NCBI GenBank assembly: GCA_038255145.1
Contig: JBBSLP010000026.1
Location: forward strand, 1 to 64,000
Source: WHTX01 sp038255145
Lineage (GTDB): Bacteria > Actinomycetota > Acidimicrobiia > Acidimicrobiales > CAIXPF01
Direction: 5' to 3'
Length of the DNA stretch: 64,000 bases
The position numbers were made by a program, and so were the translations under genes. A model generated the notes under the pieces. That model was not told where the DNA came from. It did no database searches and saw only the letters and a list, made by a program, of their open reading frames with translations. Positions 38,131 to 46,518 of the stretch are shown piece after piece. The first letter of the stretch is position 1, and every line of letters begins with the position of its first letter.

Positions 38131-38925
38131 GTGGAACAGATCTGCGACGACCTCGCTGCCGAGCACGCCGCCCTCGACGCCGTCGTGGCCGACCTCGACG
38201 AGGCGGGGTGGGCCACGCCCACACCGGCTGTCGGTTGGGATGTCAAGGACACCATCCTGCACCTCCACGCTGCGGACGGCATGGCCCTGCTGGCCTGTGA
38301 GGACCCTGAAGGCTTCGAGGCGGCCAAGCTCGGGTTGAACTCGGGCACGCGATCGCTCGACGGCTGGTTCCTCGACGCCGCCACCACGAGCGGGGCCGAC
38401 GTGCTCGTCCGCTGGCGGGTGGATCGTGAGCGAATGCTCACCGTGTTCCGGGCCCAGGGCCCCAAGGACCGCATCCCCTGGTTCGGGCCCTCCATGAGCG
38501 CCCTGTCCTTCGCCACCGCCCGCCTGATGGAGACGTGGGCCCACGGCCACGACGTGGCCACCGCCCTGGGCACCAGCCTGCCCGTCACCGACCGGCTGCG
38601 TCACGTGTGCCACATCGGGGTCACGACGCGGGGCTGGAGCTACGTCAACCGGGGTGAGGCCGTGCCCGAAGGCCCCGTCCGGGTCGAGCTCACCGCGCCG
38701 TCGGGCGCGGTGTGGACGTGGGGCCCGCCCGCCGATGGCGCCGACGAGGTGGCCGTGGTCCGGGGCGCGGCGTTGGACTTCGCCCTCGTCGTCACCCAGC
38801 GCCGCCTGCTGGCCGACACCGCCCTGGTGGCCGACGGTGAGCTGGCCCAGGCGTGGATGGAGCGGGCCCAGGCCTTCGCCGGCCCCCCCACCGACACCTT
38901 CGCCGAGCGCAAGGGCCTCGGCTGA
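38131..38925 (+). CDS. TIGR03084-like, maleylpyruvate-isomerase-fold protein
   Basis: A 264-residue DinB-like four-helix protein of the mycothiol-dependent maleylpyruvate isomerase superfamily, TIGR03084 type. The His in DTILHLHAADGMALL, followed by a Glu and later His (METWAHGHDVA), matches the metal-ligand arrangement. The C-terminal domain (PVRVELTAPSGAVWTWGP) is the SCP-2-like part of such proteins. Reaction and substrate are unknown. GTG start. It is divergent from the TauE/SafE gene with a 39-base gap. The stop codon lies in a tandem 7-bp repeat that places TGA in all frames. Confidence 0.75.
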   Translation: MEQICDDLAAEHAALDAVVADLDEAGWATPTPAVGWDVKDTILHLHAADGMALLACEDPEGFEAAKLGLNSGTRSLDGWFLDAATTSGADVLVRWRVDRERMLTVFRAQGPKDRIPWFGPSMSALSFATARLMETWAHGHDVATALGTSLPVTDRLRHVCHIGVTTRGWSYVNRGEAVPEGPVRVELTAPSGAVWTWGPPADGADEVAVVRGAALDFALVVTQRRLLADTALVADGELAQAWMERAQAFAGPPTDTFAERKGLG

Positions 38926-38947
38926 CGGCTGACGGCTGACGGCTGAT
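38920..38947. repeat. Tandem GGCTGAC heptamer repeat at a gene end
   Basis: Four copies of a 7-bp unit (GGCTGA with C or T) cover the stop codon of the TIGR03084-like gene. Because 7 is not a multiple of 3, successive TGA triplets fall in all three frames, making a strong translational stop. Confidence 0.85.
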
Positions 38948-38961
38948 GTCCGACCGGCGGC

Positions 38962-39768
38962 TCAGCGACGGCGGAGGACGGTGACCTCGTCACCCACAGC
39001 GATGGTGCCCCCGACCTGGTGGTGGACCACGTTCTGGCCGAAGTAGGTCTTGCCGTCCTCGCCGAGGCGGTGGGCGGCCAGCACCAGGGCCGGCTCACGA
39101 TGGCGCACCGCGGTCTGCTGGTCGACCTGGGGCATGGCGCAGCGGGCGCAGCCCTTGACCACGTCGAAGCCCACCCCGCCCACGCTGATGGCCCCCCAGT
39201 GGTCCTCGTCCCAGGGCACCTCGCCGTCGATGACCAGGTTGGGCCGGAAGCGCTCCATGGGCACCGCTTCGCTGGCCTTGGCCACCAGGTCGGCCAGGGA
39301 CACCTCGGTGCTCAGCAGCAGGGGGTAGCCGTCGGCGAAGGACACCTGGGCCCCCCGTCCCCCCGGGTCGCGGTCGACACCGACGGGGCGGTCGTAGCCG
39401 GGGGCGATGGCCACCAGCCTGGCGTCGACGCCGAGGTAGGCGCTGAACCACGCCGCGGCGGCATCACCGGCGTCGCCCACGGCCAGCTCGTTGCCCCACA
39501 CGTCGGCCTTGCTGTCCACGGCCCGGGGATGCTCAACCACCAGGTCAGGCCGGCCGGGAGCGGTGAGGACGAGACCGCCGTCGGGGGTGGGCCGGGGGCG
39601 CACCAGAGCCATGGCCGGCAGCCGACGCTGGGTCAGGCCCAGCCCGTCGGACCCCACCACCAGCCACTCGCGGTCGCCCACCAGGCCGTAGGTGCCCACC
39701 TCGGCCCGGTCGAGGGGGATGGCCGCGCACGACTTCACCGGGTGGACGTGGAGGCTGACGACGCGCAT
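38962..39768 (-). CDS. MOSC domain-containing protein
   Basis: A 268-residue protein with an N-terminal MOSC_N beta domain (SLHVHPVKSCAAIPLDRAEVG) and a C-terminal MOSC domain. FDVVKGCARCAMPQVDQQT contains the Cys that in this family may carry a persulfide or molybdenum-cofactor ligand, and FGQNVVHHQVGGTIAVGDEVTVL closes the fold. Such proteins act in molybdenum-cofactor sulfuration or amidoxime reduction (MARC-like). No NAD or iron-sulfur domain is attached, so an electron partner would be separate; a ferredoxin gene is divergent at 39876, possibly only by chance. Confidence 0.85.
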   Translation of the reverse strand: MRVVSLHVHPVKSCAAIPLDRAEVGTYGLVGDREWLVVGSDGLGLTQRRLPAMALVRPRPTPDGGLVLTAPGRPDLVVEHPRAVDSKADVWGNELAVGDAGDAAAAWFSAYLGVDARLVAIAPGYDRPVGVDRDPGGRGAQVSFADGYPLLLSTEVSLADLVAKASEAVPMERFRPNLVIDGEVPWDEDHWGAISVGGVGFDVVKGCARCAMPQVDQQTAVRHREPALVLAAHRLGEDGKTYFGQNVVHHQVGGTIAVGDEVTVLRRR

Positions 39769-39864
39769 GGGCGCCAGCTCACCACCCCTGCTGTCGGGCC
39801 ACAAGGGCACGGTTCCGCCCTCGTCGGGGTCGGCCGGTAGGCTGATGAGCGACCGCTGGGAGTC

Positions 39865-39870
39865 GAGGAG
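39865..39870 (+). promoter_or_regulatory. Ribosome binding site deciding a TTG start
   Basis: GAGGAG lies 5 bases before the TTG at 39876 of the ferredoxin gene, ideal spacing. The alternative in-frame GTG at 39885 would be 14 bases away, so the rare TTG start is preferred. Confidence 0.65.
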
Positions 39871-39875
39871 CGCCG

Positions 39876-40169
39876 TTGCTGCGGGTGTGGATCGATCAGG
39901 ACCTGTGCACCGGTGACGGCATCTGCACCGACCACTGCCCGGCGGTGTTCACCATCCTCGAGGACGGCATCGCCTACGTGTGCGAGAACGGCCAGGTCCT
40001 CAACGACCCCGGCGGCGCCCGCTCGTTGGCCATCGTGCCCGAGCGCTACGAGCAGGTCGTGATCGAGTCCTCCGAGCAGTGCCCCGGCGAGTGCATCTTC
40101 GTCGAGGACGACACCCCCGAGCCCCTCGTGGCCGCCGTCGGCCCCGGCGTGCGGGGCTTGTTGGGCTGA
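39876..40169 (+). CDS. Ferredoxin
   Basis: A 97-residue iron-sulfur protein of the single-cluster [3Fe-4S]/[4Fe-4S] type used by cytochromes P450 and related redox enzymes. CTGDGICTDHCP gives three Cys (about residues 11, 17 and 21) and EQCPGEC a further two. The extra Cys relative to classical 3Fe-4S ferredoxins leaves the cluster type uncertain. The C-terminus is acidic. TTG start, chosen from the ribosome site. It is divergent from the MOSC gene, and a LemA gene follows after 42 bases. No P450 is in the window. Confidence 0.85.
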   Translation: MLRVWIDQDLCTGDGICTDHCPAVFTILEDGIAYVCENGQVLNDPGGARSLAIVPERYEQVVIESSEQCPGECIFVEDDTPEPLVAAVGPGVRGLLG

Positions 40170-40211
40170 CGCCGGCGCTCGTCGGGCTGACGCCGGCGCT
40201 ACCTTCGCCCG

Positions 40212-40763
40212 GTGCTCGTGCTGCTCATCGTTCTGCTGGTGGTCGTCGTGGCCGTGATCGTGGTGGCCGTGGTCATCTACAACGGCCTGCAGCGGGACCG
40301 CCAGCTGGTGCGTGAGGCGTGGTCCCAGATCGACGTCATGCTCGCCCGCCGCCACCGCCTCATCACCGACCTCACCGCGGTGACCGCCGCGGCCGCCACC
40401 TACGAGCGCACCGCCACCGAAGAGCTGGTGGCGGCCCGGGGCGCGGCGGAGGCCGCCCAGGGTCCGGCCCGGCGGGGCCAGGCCGAGGACGCCGTGGACC
40501 ACGGCGTCAGCCGCATCGTGGCCCTGGCCGAGGCCTACCCCGACCTCAAGGCCAACACCACGTTCTCCACCCTGCAGCGCGAGTTGGTGCAGAGCGAGGA
40601 AGACGTCTCCGCCGCCCGCCGCTACTACAACGGCCGCGTCCGCCGCTACCAGGACCGACGCGGCACCTTCCCCGCCAGCCTGGTGGCTGCTCCCCTGGGG
40701 TTCGCCCCCGCCGAGTACTTCCAGGTCGAGCGCGACGCCCGGGAGGCGCCCCATGTCCGCTGA
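40212..40763 (+). CDS. LemA family protein
   Basis: A 183-residue LemA protein with an N-terminal membrane helix (VLLIVLLVVVVAVIVVAVVIYNGLQ, residues 2-26) and a coiled helical cytoplasmic or periplasmic body. WSQIDVMLARRHRLITDLTAVTAA and YPDLKANTTFSTLQREL are conserved family segments. GTG start. It overlaps the next gene by 11 bases, so LemA and the DUF2207 protein are translated together, as in many bacteria. Function is unknown, but the pair is linked to the envelope. Confidence 0.88.
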   Translation: MLVLLIVLLVVVVAVIVVAVVIYNGLQRDRQLVREAWSQIDVMLARRHRLITDLTAVTAAAATYERTATEELVAARGAAEAAQGPARRGQAEDAVDHGVSRIVALAEAYPDLKANTTFSTLQRELVQSEEDVSAARRYYNGRVRRYQDRRGTFPASLVAAPLGFAPAEYFQVERDAREAPHVR

Positions 40764-42654
40764 GCACCCCCCCACCCCCGAGCTCCCCACTCGAACGACG
40801 GCCCGCCGGTTGGCGCCGGCCATCGCCCTGGTGGTGGTGCTGGCCGCCCTGCTCCTGGGTCCAGGCACCGCCGTGGCCGGGGCCCAGAGCGGTGACGAAC
40901 GCATCCTCGCCTACACGGCGGACATGCAGCTCGACGACGCCGGGCTCCTGAGCATCACCGAGACCATCGACTGGCGCTTCGCCTCGGGCCAGAGCAAGCA
41001 GGGGATCTTCCGCTACATCCCCATCCGCGTCCGCTACGACGACCGCCAGGACCGGGTCTACGACCCCGAGGACATCCGGGTCACGGCCACGCCGCTGAGC
41101 GGGACCGGCAACGCCGGCGCCGCCGCCGCGGTGGCGGTGGCCGACGACGACCAGGGCAACCGTCAGATCCGCATCGGCACCGAGGGCAACTTCATCTCCG
41201 GCACCTGGCGCTACACGATCAGCTACACGGTGGCCCACACCGTGGAGGCCATCGAGGACGTGGACGCCCACTACCAGGAGCTGGCCTGGAACGCGGTGGG
41301 GACGGGCTGGCCCGCCCCCATCGACGTCGCCGACGTCACCTTCACCGCCCCCGCCGACATCCTCAACAGCACCTGCTTCGTGGGCGAGGCCGGTTCGACG
41401 ACGGCGTGCGCCGACTTCTCTACCGACGGGTCGACCTACCGGGCCCGGGCCACCGACCTGGCCGCCCACGAGGGCATGACCATCGGCATCGCCCTACCTC
41501 CGGGAACGGTGGCCGACGACACCCCCGTCCTCGTCGAGCGCTGGTCCTTCCAGCGGGCGTTCGAGGCCACCCCCCTCAAGCTGGGCCTGGCCGGCGCCCT
41601 GAGCGCGCTCGGCGGGGTAGGTCTGGCGGGCCTGCTCGGACGCCAGGCCCGCGACCGACGCCTGGTGATGAACGCCTACCGCCCCGCCGACGCCTCGCCG
41701 GACACCGATGGCCTGGTGGGCTTCTTCGAGAAGGCCGACGGCCCCGTCCGCTTCCGACCCCCCGAGGGCGCCACCCCCGGGCTGGTGGGGGTCATCATGG
41801 ACGAGAGCGCCGATCCCCTCGACGTCACCGCCACCCTCGTCGACCTGGCCGTGCGGGGCTACCTGCGCATCGAGGAGACGGCCGAGGGCGGCTACCGCTT
41901 CGTGCGCCTGCGCGAGGCCGACGCCACCCTCCTGCCCTACGAGACCGACCTGCTGCGCCGCCTGTGGACGCATGGGCCCGGCGGCGCCGTCGACCTCGAC
42001 CAGCTCAAGCAGAAGTTCTCCGCCGACCTGAACGCGGTGCGCCAGGGCCTCTACGCCGAGGTCGACAAGCGCAAGTGGTTCGTGCACCGGCCCGACCGGG
42101 TGCGGGCCTTCTGGGGGGTGTGGGGCATCATCGTCCTCGTCGTCGGCGGGCTCGTCGCCGCCGGGTTGGCGGCCAAGACGACCTGGGGCCTGGTGGGCCT
42201 GGCCGCGCTGGTGCCCGGTCTGGTCATCCTCGGTGCAGCCAAGTTCATGCCCGCCCGCACCGCAGCGGGGCGCGAGATCCTCGAGCAGGCCGTGGGCTTC
42301 GAGCGCTTCCTCGACGTGGCCGACGCCGACCAGCTCCGCTTCCAGGAGACGCAGAACCAGTTCGTGGCCGGGCTGCCCTACGCCATGGTGTTCGGCCTGA
42401 CCCGCAAGTGGGCCCAGACCCTGTCCGTGCTCCAGGAGCAGGGCTACGACCTGACCCCCACCTGGTACGTGGGCTACGACCCCACCGCCCCCTTCCGCTT
42501 CGCCTACTTCGGCATGGCCATGTCCAACCTCACCAGCGCCACCACGTCGACCTTCTCCACCCCGCCGGCATCGTCGTCGGGCGGTGGCTTCGGCGGGTCC
42601 ATGGGCGGGTTCTCCGGCGGTGGCGGTGGTGGCGGCGGCGGCGGGAGCTGGTAG
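40753..42654 (+). CDS. DUF2207 domain-containing membrane protein
   Basis: A 633-residue envelope protein. A signal sequence or helix (APAIALVVVLAALLLGPGTAVAGA, about residues 20-45) precedes a beta-rich extracytoplasmic DUF2207 domain (LSITETIDWRFASGQ, GIFRYIPIRV). Membrane helices follow at about 275-297 and 456-500 (GVWGIIVLVVGGLVAAGLAA and GLVGLAALVPGLVILGA). The tail is Ser/Gly-rich, ending in a run of glycines and SW, typical of DUF2207 proteins. It is coupled to LemA. Role unknown. Confidence 0.88.
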   Translation: MSAEHPPTPELPTRTTARRLAPAIALVVVLAALLLGPGTAVAGAQSGDERILAYTADMQLDDAGLLSITETIDWRFASGQSKQGIFRYIPIRVRYDDRQDRVYDPEDIRVTATPLSGTGNAGAAAAVAVADDDQGNRQIRIGTEGNFISGTWRYTISYTVAHTVEAIEDVDAHYQELAWNAVGTGWPAPIDVADVTFTAPADILNSTCFVGEAGSTTACADFSTDGSTYRARATDLAAHEGMTIGIALPPGTVADDTPVLVERWSFQRAFEATPLKLGLAGALSALGGVGLAGLLGRQARDRRLVMNAYRPADASPDTDGLVGFFEKADGPVRFRPPEGATPGLVGVIMDESADPLDVTATLVDLAVRGYLRIEETAEGGYRFVRLREADATLLPYETDLLRRLWTHGPGGAVDLDQLKQKFSADLNAVRQGLYAEVDKRKWFVHRPDRVRAFWGVWGIIVLVVGGLVAAGLAAKTTWGLVGLAALVPGLVILGAAKFMPARTAAGREILEQAVGFERFLDVADADQLRFQETQNQFVAGLPYAMVFGLTRKWAQTLSVLQEQGYDLTPTWYVGYDPTAPFRFAYFGMAMSNLTSATTSTFSTPPASSSGGGFGGSMGGFSGGGGGGGGGGSW

Positions 42655-42778
42655 CCGCCAACCCCGTGGCCAGGGCCGGGCCGGGCCGTACCTCGACCGG
42701 TCTGGCCTGCACCTTTAGCTGAAATCGACCGTCATCCAATCATTCAGGTGAGGCACGGAGCGTGCCGTTGACCTGGGC

Positions 42779-43651
42779 ATGGCACGGCGGCAGAACGGCA
42801 GCAACGGCAGGCACACGACCCCCTGGAACCCGACGGCGACCCGTCGGCGGGGCCCGGCCGTGGTCGGGGGACTGGCCCTGCTCGTCACCCTGGGCTCGGG
42901 CTGCACGGCCACCACGAGCGAGTGGGCGATGGCGGCCGACGGCGGCATCACCCGGCCCCTGACCGACGTCATGCCCGTCTCCTCCACGATCCCTGCGGCC
43001 CGGCCCCGCACCCTGTCGGCGGCGCCGGCGACCCCGACGGCCCTCACCACCACGGCGGCGCCGACCACCACCACGGTCCCGGCGCCCCCGACCACCACGG
43101 CAGCGGCGGCTCCGACCACCACCATGGTCCCCGCGCCCCCGACGACGGCGGTCCCCATCGGGGCGGCTGCACCCCTGGTGGAGACACCGGCTCCGGTGGC
43201 CGAAGCTGCTGCCGCTCCCGAAGCTGCACCGGCCACCAGCGAGGCCAAGTCGTTCAGCCCCGCCACCATCGCCGCTCCCCCGGCCGACGCCACCTTCGAC
43301 ACCGGGTCCGAGAGCCAGTTCCTGGCCCTGACCAACGAGGCCCGGGCCGCCATCGGCGTCGGTGCCCTCACCCGTGACGCCAGCCTCGACTCCTACGCCC
43401 GGGCCCACGCCGTGAACATGGCCGAGGCCGGCACCATCTACCACTCCCACGCCGCTGACCTGCTGACCGTCTGGCACCTGGTGGGCGAGAACGTGGGCGT
43501 CGGGCCCAGCACCCAGCCCATCCAGGACGCGCTGCTGGCCAGCCCCGGCCACTACGCCAACATCAGCGAGGGTGCCTTCACCCGCATGGGCATCGGCGTC
43601 ACCGTGGGCGCCGATGGGCGCATCTTCGTGGCCCACGTGTTCGCCGTCTGA
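42779..43651 (+). CDS. Secreted CAP/SCP domain lipoprotein
   Basis: A 290-residue exported protein. An Arg-rich N-terminus and hydrophobic stretch (VVGGLALLVTLGSGC) end in a lipobox Cys at about residue 42, so it is probably a lipoprotein. A Thr/Ala/Pro linker (about 75-140), with a repeated TTTxVPAPPTT motif, leads to the CAP domain: LALTNEARAAIGVGALTRDASL, YARAHAVNMAEA, YHSHAADLL, LVGENVGVGPS and NISEGAFTRMGIGV. The CAP His and Glu residues are present. Function is unknown; CAP proteins bind lipids or other ligands. A strong terminator follows. Confidence 0.85.
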   Translation: MARRQNGSNGRHTTPWNPTATRRRGPAVVGGLALLVTLGSGCTATTSEWAMAADGGITRPLTDVMPVSSTIPAARPRTLSAAPATPTALTTTAAPTTTTVPAPPTTTAAAAPTTTMVPAPPTTAVPIGAAAPLVETPAPVAEAAAAPEAAPATSEAKSFSPATIAAPPADATFDTGSESQFLALTNEARAAIGVGALTRDASLDSYARAHAVNMAEAGTIYHSHAADLLTVWHLVGENVGVGPSTQPIQDALLASPGHYANISEGAFTRMGIGVTVGADGRIFVAHVFAV

Positions 43652-43685
43652 GCCCGACCAGCGGTCCACCGCCGATCAGTGACGC

Positions 43686-43721
43686 CGAACGCCCGCCGGG
43701 GAGATCCCCGGCGGGCGTTCG
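43686..43721. terminator. Bidirectional terminator hairpin
   Basis: A perfect 16-bp inverted repeat with a 4-base loop (CGAACGCCCGCCGGGG, AGAT, CCCCGGCGGGCGTTCG) lies between the convergent CAP lipoprotein and CoA-transferase genes, 34 and 18 bases from their stops. There is no U-run, but the length and location make it a near-certain terminator for both strands. Confidence 0.85.
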
Positions 43722-43739
43722 TCGCGACCAGGTTCGGGC

Positions 43740-44921
43740 TCAGATGATGCGGGCGGCCCGCAGCTCGGCGATCTCCGCCTCGTCGTAGCCGAGCTCGCCC
43801 AGCACCTCGTCGGTGTGCTCGCCCAGCTGCGGAGCCCGGGTGCGGATGACCCCGGGCGAGGCCGACAGCACGGCCGGGAACCGGGCCAGGGGGACGGGCT
43901 GGGACACGGTCGGGTAGGCCACGTCCTGGAGCACGCCGATCTGGCCCACGTGGGGCAGGTCGAGGGCCTGCTGGGGGGTGAGCACAGGACCGCCGGGCAC
44001 CTTGCCCGCCTCCATCGCGTCGAGGCACTCGGCCGTGGTGCGATCGGCGCACCAGGCGCCCATGTAGGCCGACAGGGCCTCGCCGTTGTCCCCCCGGGCC
44101 AGGTCGTCCTTGAAGCGGTCGTCCTTGACCAGGTCGGGGCGACCCACCATCTCGGCCCAGCGCTCGAACTGGAACGAGCCGATGACCAGGCACATCACCC
44201 AGCCGTCCTTGGTGCGGTGCACGTCGGCCGGGCCCGCGGTCTGGCCCCGGTTGTGCGAGGACACCCGGTCGTTGCGCAGGAGCGACTGCTCGATGAGGGT
44301 GGGGCTGTTCCACGTCAGCGCCGTGCGCAGCAGGGCGGCCTCGATGAGCTGGCCCTCGCCGGTCTGGTTGCGGTGCAGGATGGCGGCCAGGGTGGACATG
44401 GCGGCCACGGTGGCGGTGGAGAAGTCGACGTAGGGCACGAAGGCCCGGCTGGGCTGGCCCTCGGGACCGGACATGGCCAGGTTGCCCGACGCGGCCTGGG
44501 CCAGGCCGTCGAAGCCCACCTTGTGGCTCCAGTCCCCGCCCGAGGCCCAGGCGTTCACCGTGGTCAGGATGATGTCGGGCTTGATGGCCTTGAGCGTCTC
44601 GTAGTCGACGCCCATGGTCTTGAGGGTCTCGGGGGGCAGGTTGGCGATGACGACGTCGGCCGTCTCGACCAGCCGGCGGACCACGGCCTTGCCCTCGGGC
44701 TTGACCGGGTTGAGGGTCAGGCAGCGCTTGTTGCGGTTGCACTGCAGGAACATGGCCCCGACACCGTCGTCGGTGACCGGGGTGACCCAGCGGTCCTCGC
44801 CCCCGTCGACCCGCTCGACGCGGATGACGTCGGCCCCCAGGTCGGCGAGCAGGGCCCCGCAGTACGGACCGGCGATGTAGCGGCCGAAGTCGACCACCCG
44901 GATGCCATCGAGCACGCCCAT
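43740..44921 (-). CDS. Class III (CaiB/BaiF family) CoA-transferase
   Basis: A 393-residue family III CoA-transferase. The opening VLDGIRVVDFGRYIAGPYCG and DLGADVIRVERV are typical. PYVDFSTATVAA contains the Asp that forms the acyl-CoA anhydride intermediate in formyl-CoA transferase. The C-terminal GGPVLTPQQALDLPH segment is the usual end. These enzymes move CoA between acids such as oxalate/formate, carnitine, or phenyl- and alkyl-dicarboxylates. A thiamine-dependent acyl-CoA lyase lies at 53435, but not adjacent, so a joint oxalate pathway is only a possibility. Divergent from the serine hydrolase. Confidence 0.9.
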   Translation of the reverse strand: MGVLDGIRVVDFGRYIAGPYCGALLADLGADVIRVERVDGGEDRWVTPVTDDGVGAMFLQCNRNKRCLTLNPVKPEGKAVVRRLVETADVVIANLPPETLKTMGVDYETLKAIKPDIILTTVNAWASGGDWSHKVGFDGLAQAASGNLAMSGPEGQPSRAFVPYVDFSTATVAAMSTLAAILHRNQTGEGQLIEAALLRTALTWNSPTLIEQSLLRNDRVSSHNRGQTAGPADVHRTKDGWVMCLVIGSFQFERWAEMVGRPDLVKDDRFKDDLARGDNGEALSAYMGAWCADRTTAECLDAMEAGKVPGGPVLTPQQALDLPHVGQIGVLQDVAYPTVSQPVPLARFPAVLSASPGVIRTRAPQLGEHTDEVLGELGYDEAEIAELRAARII

Positions 44922-44977
44922 CTGCTGTCCCCCTCCTGCGGGTCGGTCCGTCCGACACGCCTTCGGCGCGGAGCCTA

Positions 44978-46108
44978 GTGTCGACCGCCGTGACGCTGGA
45001 CACGGTTGCCGTCAAGACCCTGCTCGATCGTGCCCGGCGGGAGGTCGACGCCGGCCTGCTGCCCTCGTGCCAGGTGGCCCTGGGCTACCGGGGTGAGGTG
45101 GTGGTCTTCGAGACCTTCGGCGATGCCACCCCCGAGACCCGCTACTCGGTGTTCTCGGCCACCAAGCCCTTCATCGCCTCGGTCGTCTGGCAGCTCATCG
45201 CCGAGGGTCTGATCGACCCCACCGCCCCCGTCGTCGACTACTTCGGGGAGTTCGGGGCCAACGGCAAGGACCACATCACCGTCGAGCAGGTGATGCTGCA
45301 CACCAGCGGCTTCCCCACGGCTCCCCTGGGACCGCCGGCGTGGGCCGACCGGGCCCGCCGCCAGGAGGCCATGGCTGCGTGGCGGCTCAACTGGGAGCCG
45401 GGCACCCGCTACGAGTACCACCCGACCTCGGCCCACTGGGTCCTGGCCGAGCTCATCGACCGGGTGACGGGTTCGGACTACCGCGACGAGCTCGAGCGCC
45501 GGGTGACGGGACCGCTGGGCCTGGGCCGGGTGCTGGGCCTGGCTGCGGACCAGCAGGACGACATCGCCGAGCTGGTGGCCGTCGGCGACGAGGCCTCCCC
45601 TGACGAGCTCGAGGCCGTGTTCGGGGTGGGTGAGCTGGACGTGGGCGAGGTGACCACGGCCATCATGCTGCGCTTCAACGAGCCCTCGGCCCGTGAGGTG
45701 GGTGTCCCCGGCGGCGGTGCCGTGCTGCGGGCCGACCAGATCGCAACCTTCTACCAGGAGCTGCTGCACGACAAGGCCGGCCTGTGGCCCGCCGACCTGC
45801 TGGCCGACGTGACGGGCCGGGTGCGCAACCGCCTGCCCGACCCCCTCATGGGCACTCCGGCCAACCGCTCCCTGGGCCTGATCCTGGCCGGGGACGACGG
45901 GCGGTCCAACCTGCGGGGCTTCGGTCGGGCCACCTCGCCCGGCGCCTTCGGCCACCCCGGGGCCGCCGGCCAGCTGGCCTGGGCCGACCCCGCCACCGGC
46001 CTGTCCTTCGGCTACGTCACCAACGGCATCGACCTCAACGTCGTGCGCGAACCCAAGCGGGGCACCGCCCTGTCCTCCCTCGCCGCCGTCTGCGCCACCG
46101 CCCCCTGA
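44978..46108 (+). CDS. Serine hydrolase, class C beta-lactamase-like
   Basis: A 376-residue soluble protein with the beta-lactamase/transpeptidase fold. The nucleophile set is Ser60-Ala-Thr-Lys63 (SVFSATKPF), the second motif is RYEYHPTSAHW with Tyr, and the third is probably HPGAAGQLAW near residue 320, with His in place of Lys-Thr-Gly. There is no signal peptide, so it is likely an esterase rather than a penicillin-binding protein. GTG start at 44978; a second GTG lies four codons on. A repeat array and a DUF559 gene follow downstream. Confidence 0.82.
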   Translation: MSTAVTLDTVAVKTLLDRARREVDAGLLPSCQVALGYRGEVVVFETFGDATPETRYSVFSATKPFIASVVWQLIAEGLIDPTAPVVDYFGEFGANGKDHITVEQVMLHTSGFPTAPLGPPAWADRARRQEAMAAWRLNWEPGTRYEYHPTSAHWVLAELIDRVTGSDYRDELERRVTGPLGLGRVLGLAADQQDDIAELVAVGDEASPDELEAVFGVGELDVGEVTTAIMLRFNEPSAREVGVPGGGAVLRADQIATFYQELLHDKAGLWPADLLADVTGRVRNRLPDPLMGTPANRSLGLILAGDDGRSNLRGFGRATSPGAFGHPGAAGQLAWADPATGLSFGYVTNGIDLNVVREPKRGTALSSLAAVCATAP

Positions 46109-46167
46109 GCGGCCGCCACCCCGACCGCTAGGCCCGCCCCGGCCGCTCCGGGCGAGGCCTTTGGCCA

Positions 46168-46423
46168 ACCGAACGCACCCACCTACCGCGGCAGTACACC
46201 CATGCGTCCGGTCCGGCTTTCACGCAGCCCGGTGGGAACCGAACGCATCCACCTACCGCGGCGGTACTCCCATGCGTCCAGCCCAGCTTTCACACGGCCC
46301 GCGGGAACCGAACGCATCCACCTACCCCAGCGGTACACGCATGCGTCCGGTCCGTGGCGCCGGCCGAGCCGCCCGCCAACCGAACGCACCCACCTACCGC
46401 TGCGGTACACCCATGCGTCCGGT
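46168..46423. repeat. Four palindromic repeats upstream of the DUF559 gene
   Basis: Four copies of a roughly 45-bp element begin at 46168, 46238, 46307 and 46379, spaced 69-72 bases. Each reads ACCGAACGCAYCCACCTACC, a GC-rich centre, then GTACWCSCATGCGTCC. The outer arms (CCGAACGCAT and ATGCGTCCGG) and inner arms (ACCGC and GCGGT) pair, making an imperfect hairpin. Spacer bases differ between copies. A diverged fifth copy lies beyond the next gene at about 47469. They look like REP- or MITE-like elements. Not CRISPR: no cas genes, and spacers partly resemble each other. Confidence 0.75.
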
Positions 46424-46518
46424 GCCATGGTCCGTCAGGACTGACCGGGCTGGGCGGGCGACCCCCTGGACGATCGCCGTTAGCTTCATTGTCATACCTG
46501 CTGAGTACCGTTCGGTGC

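Noticed and set aside
46168..46423. CRISPR array
   Set aside because: Copies are spaced about 70 bases apart, form their own hairpins, differ from each other, and the intervening bases are related rather than unique. No cas genes are nearby.
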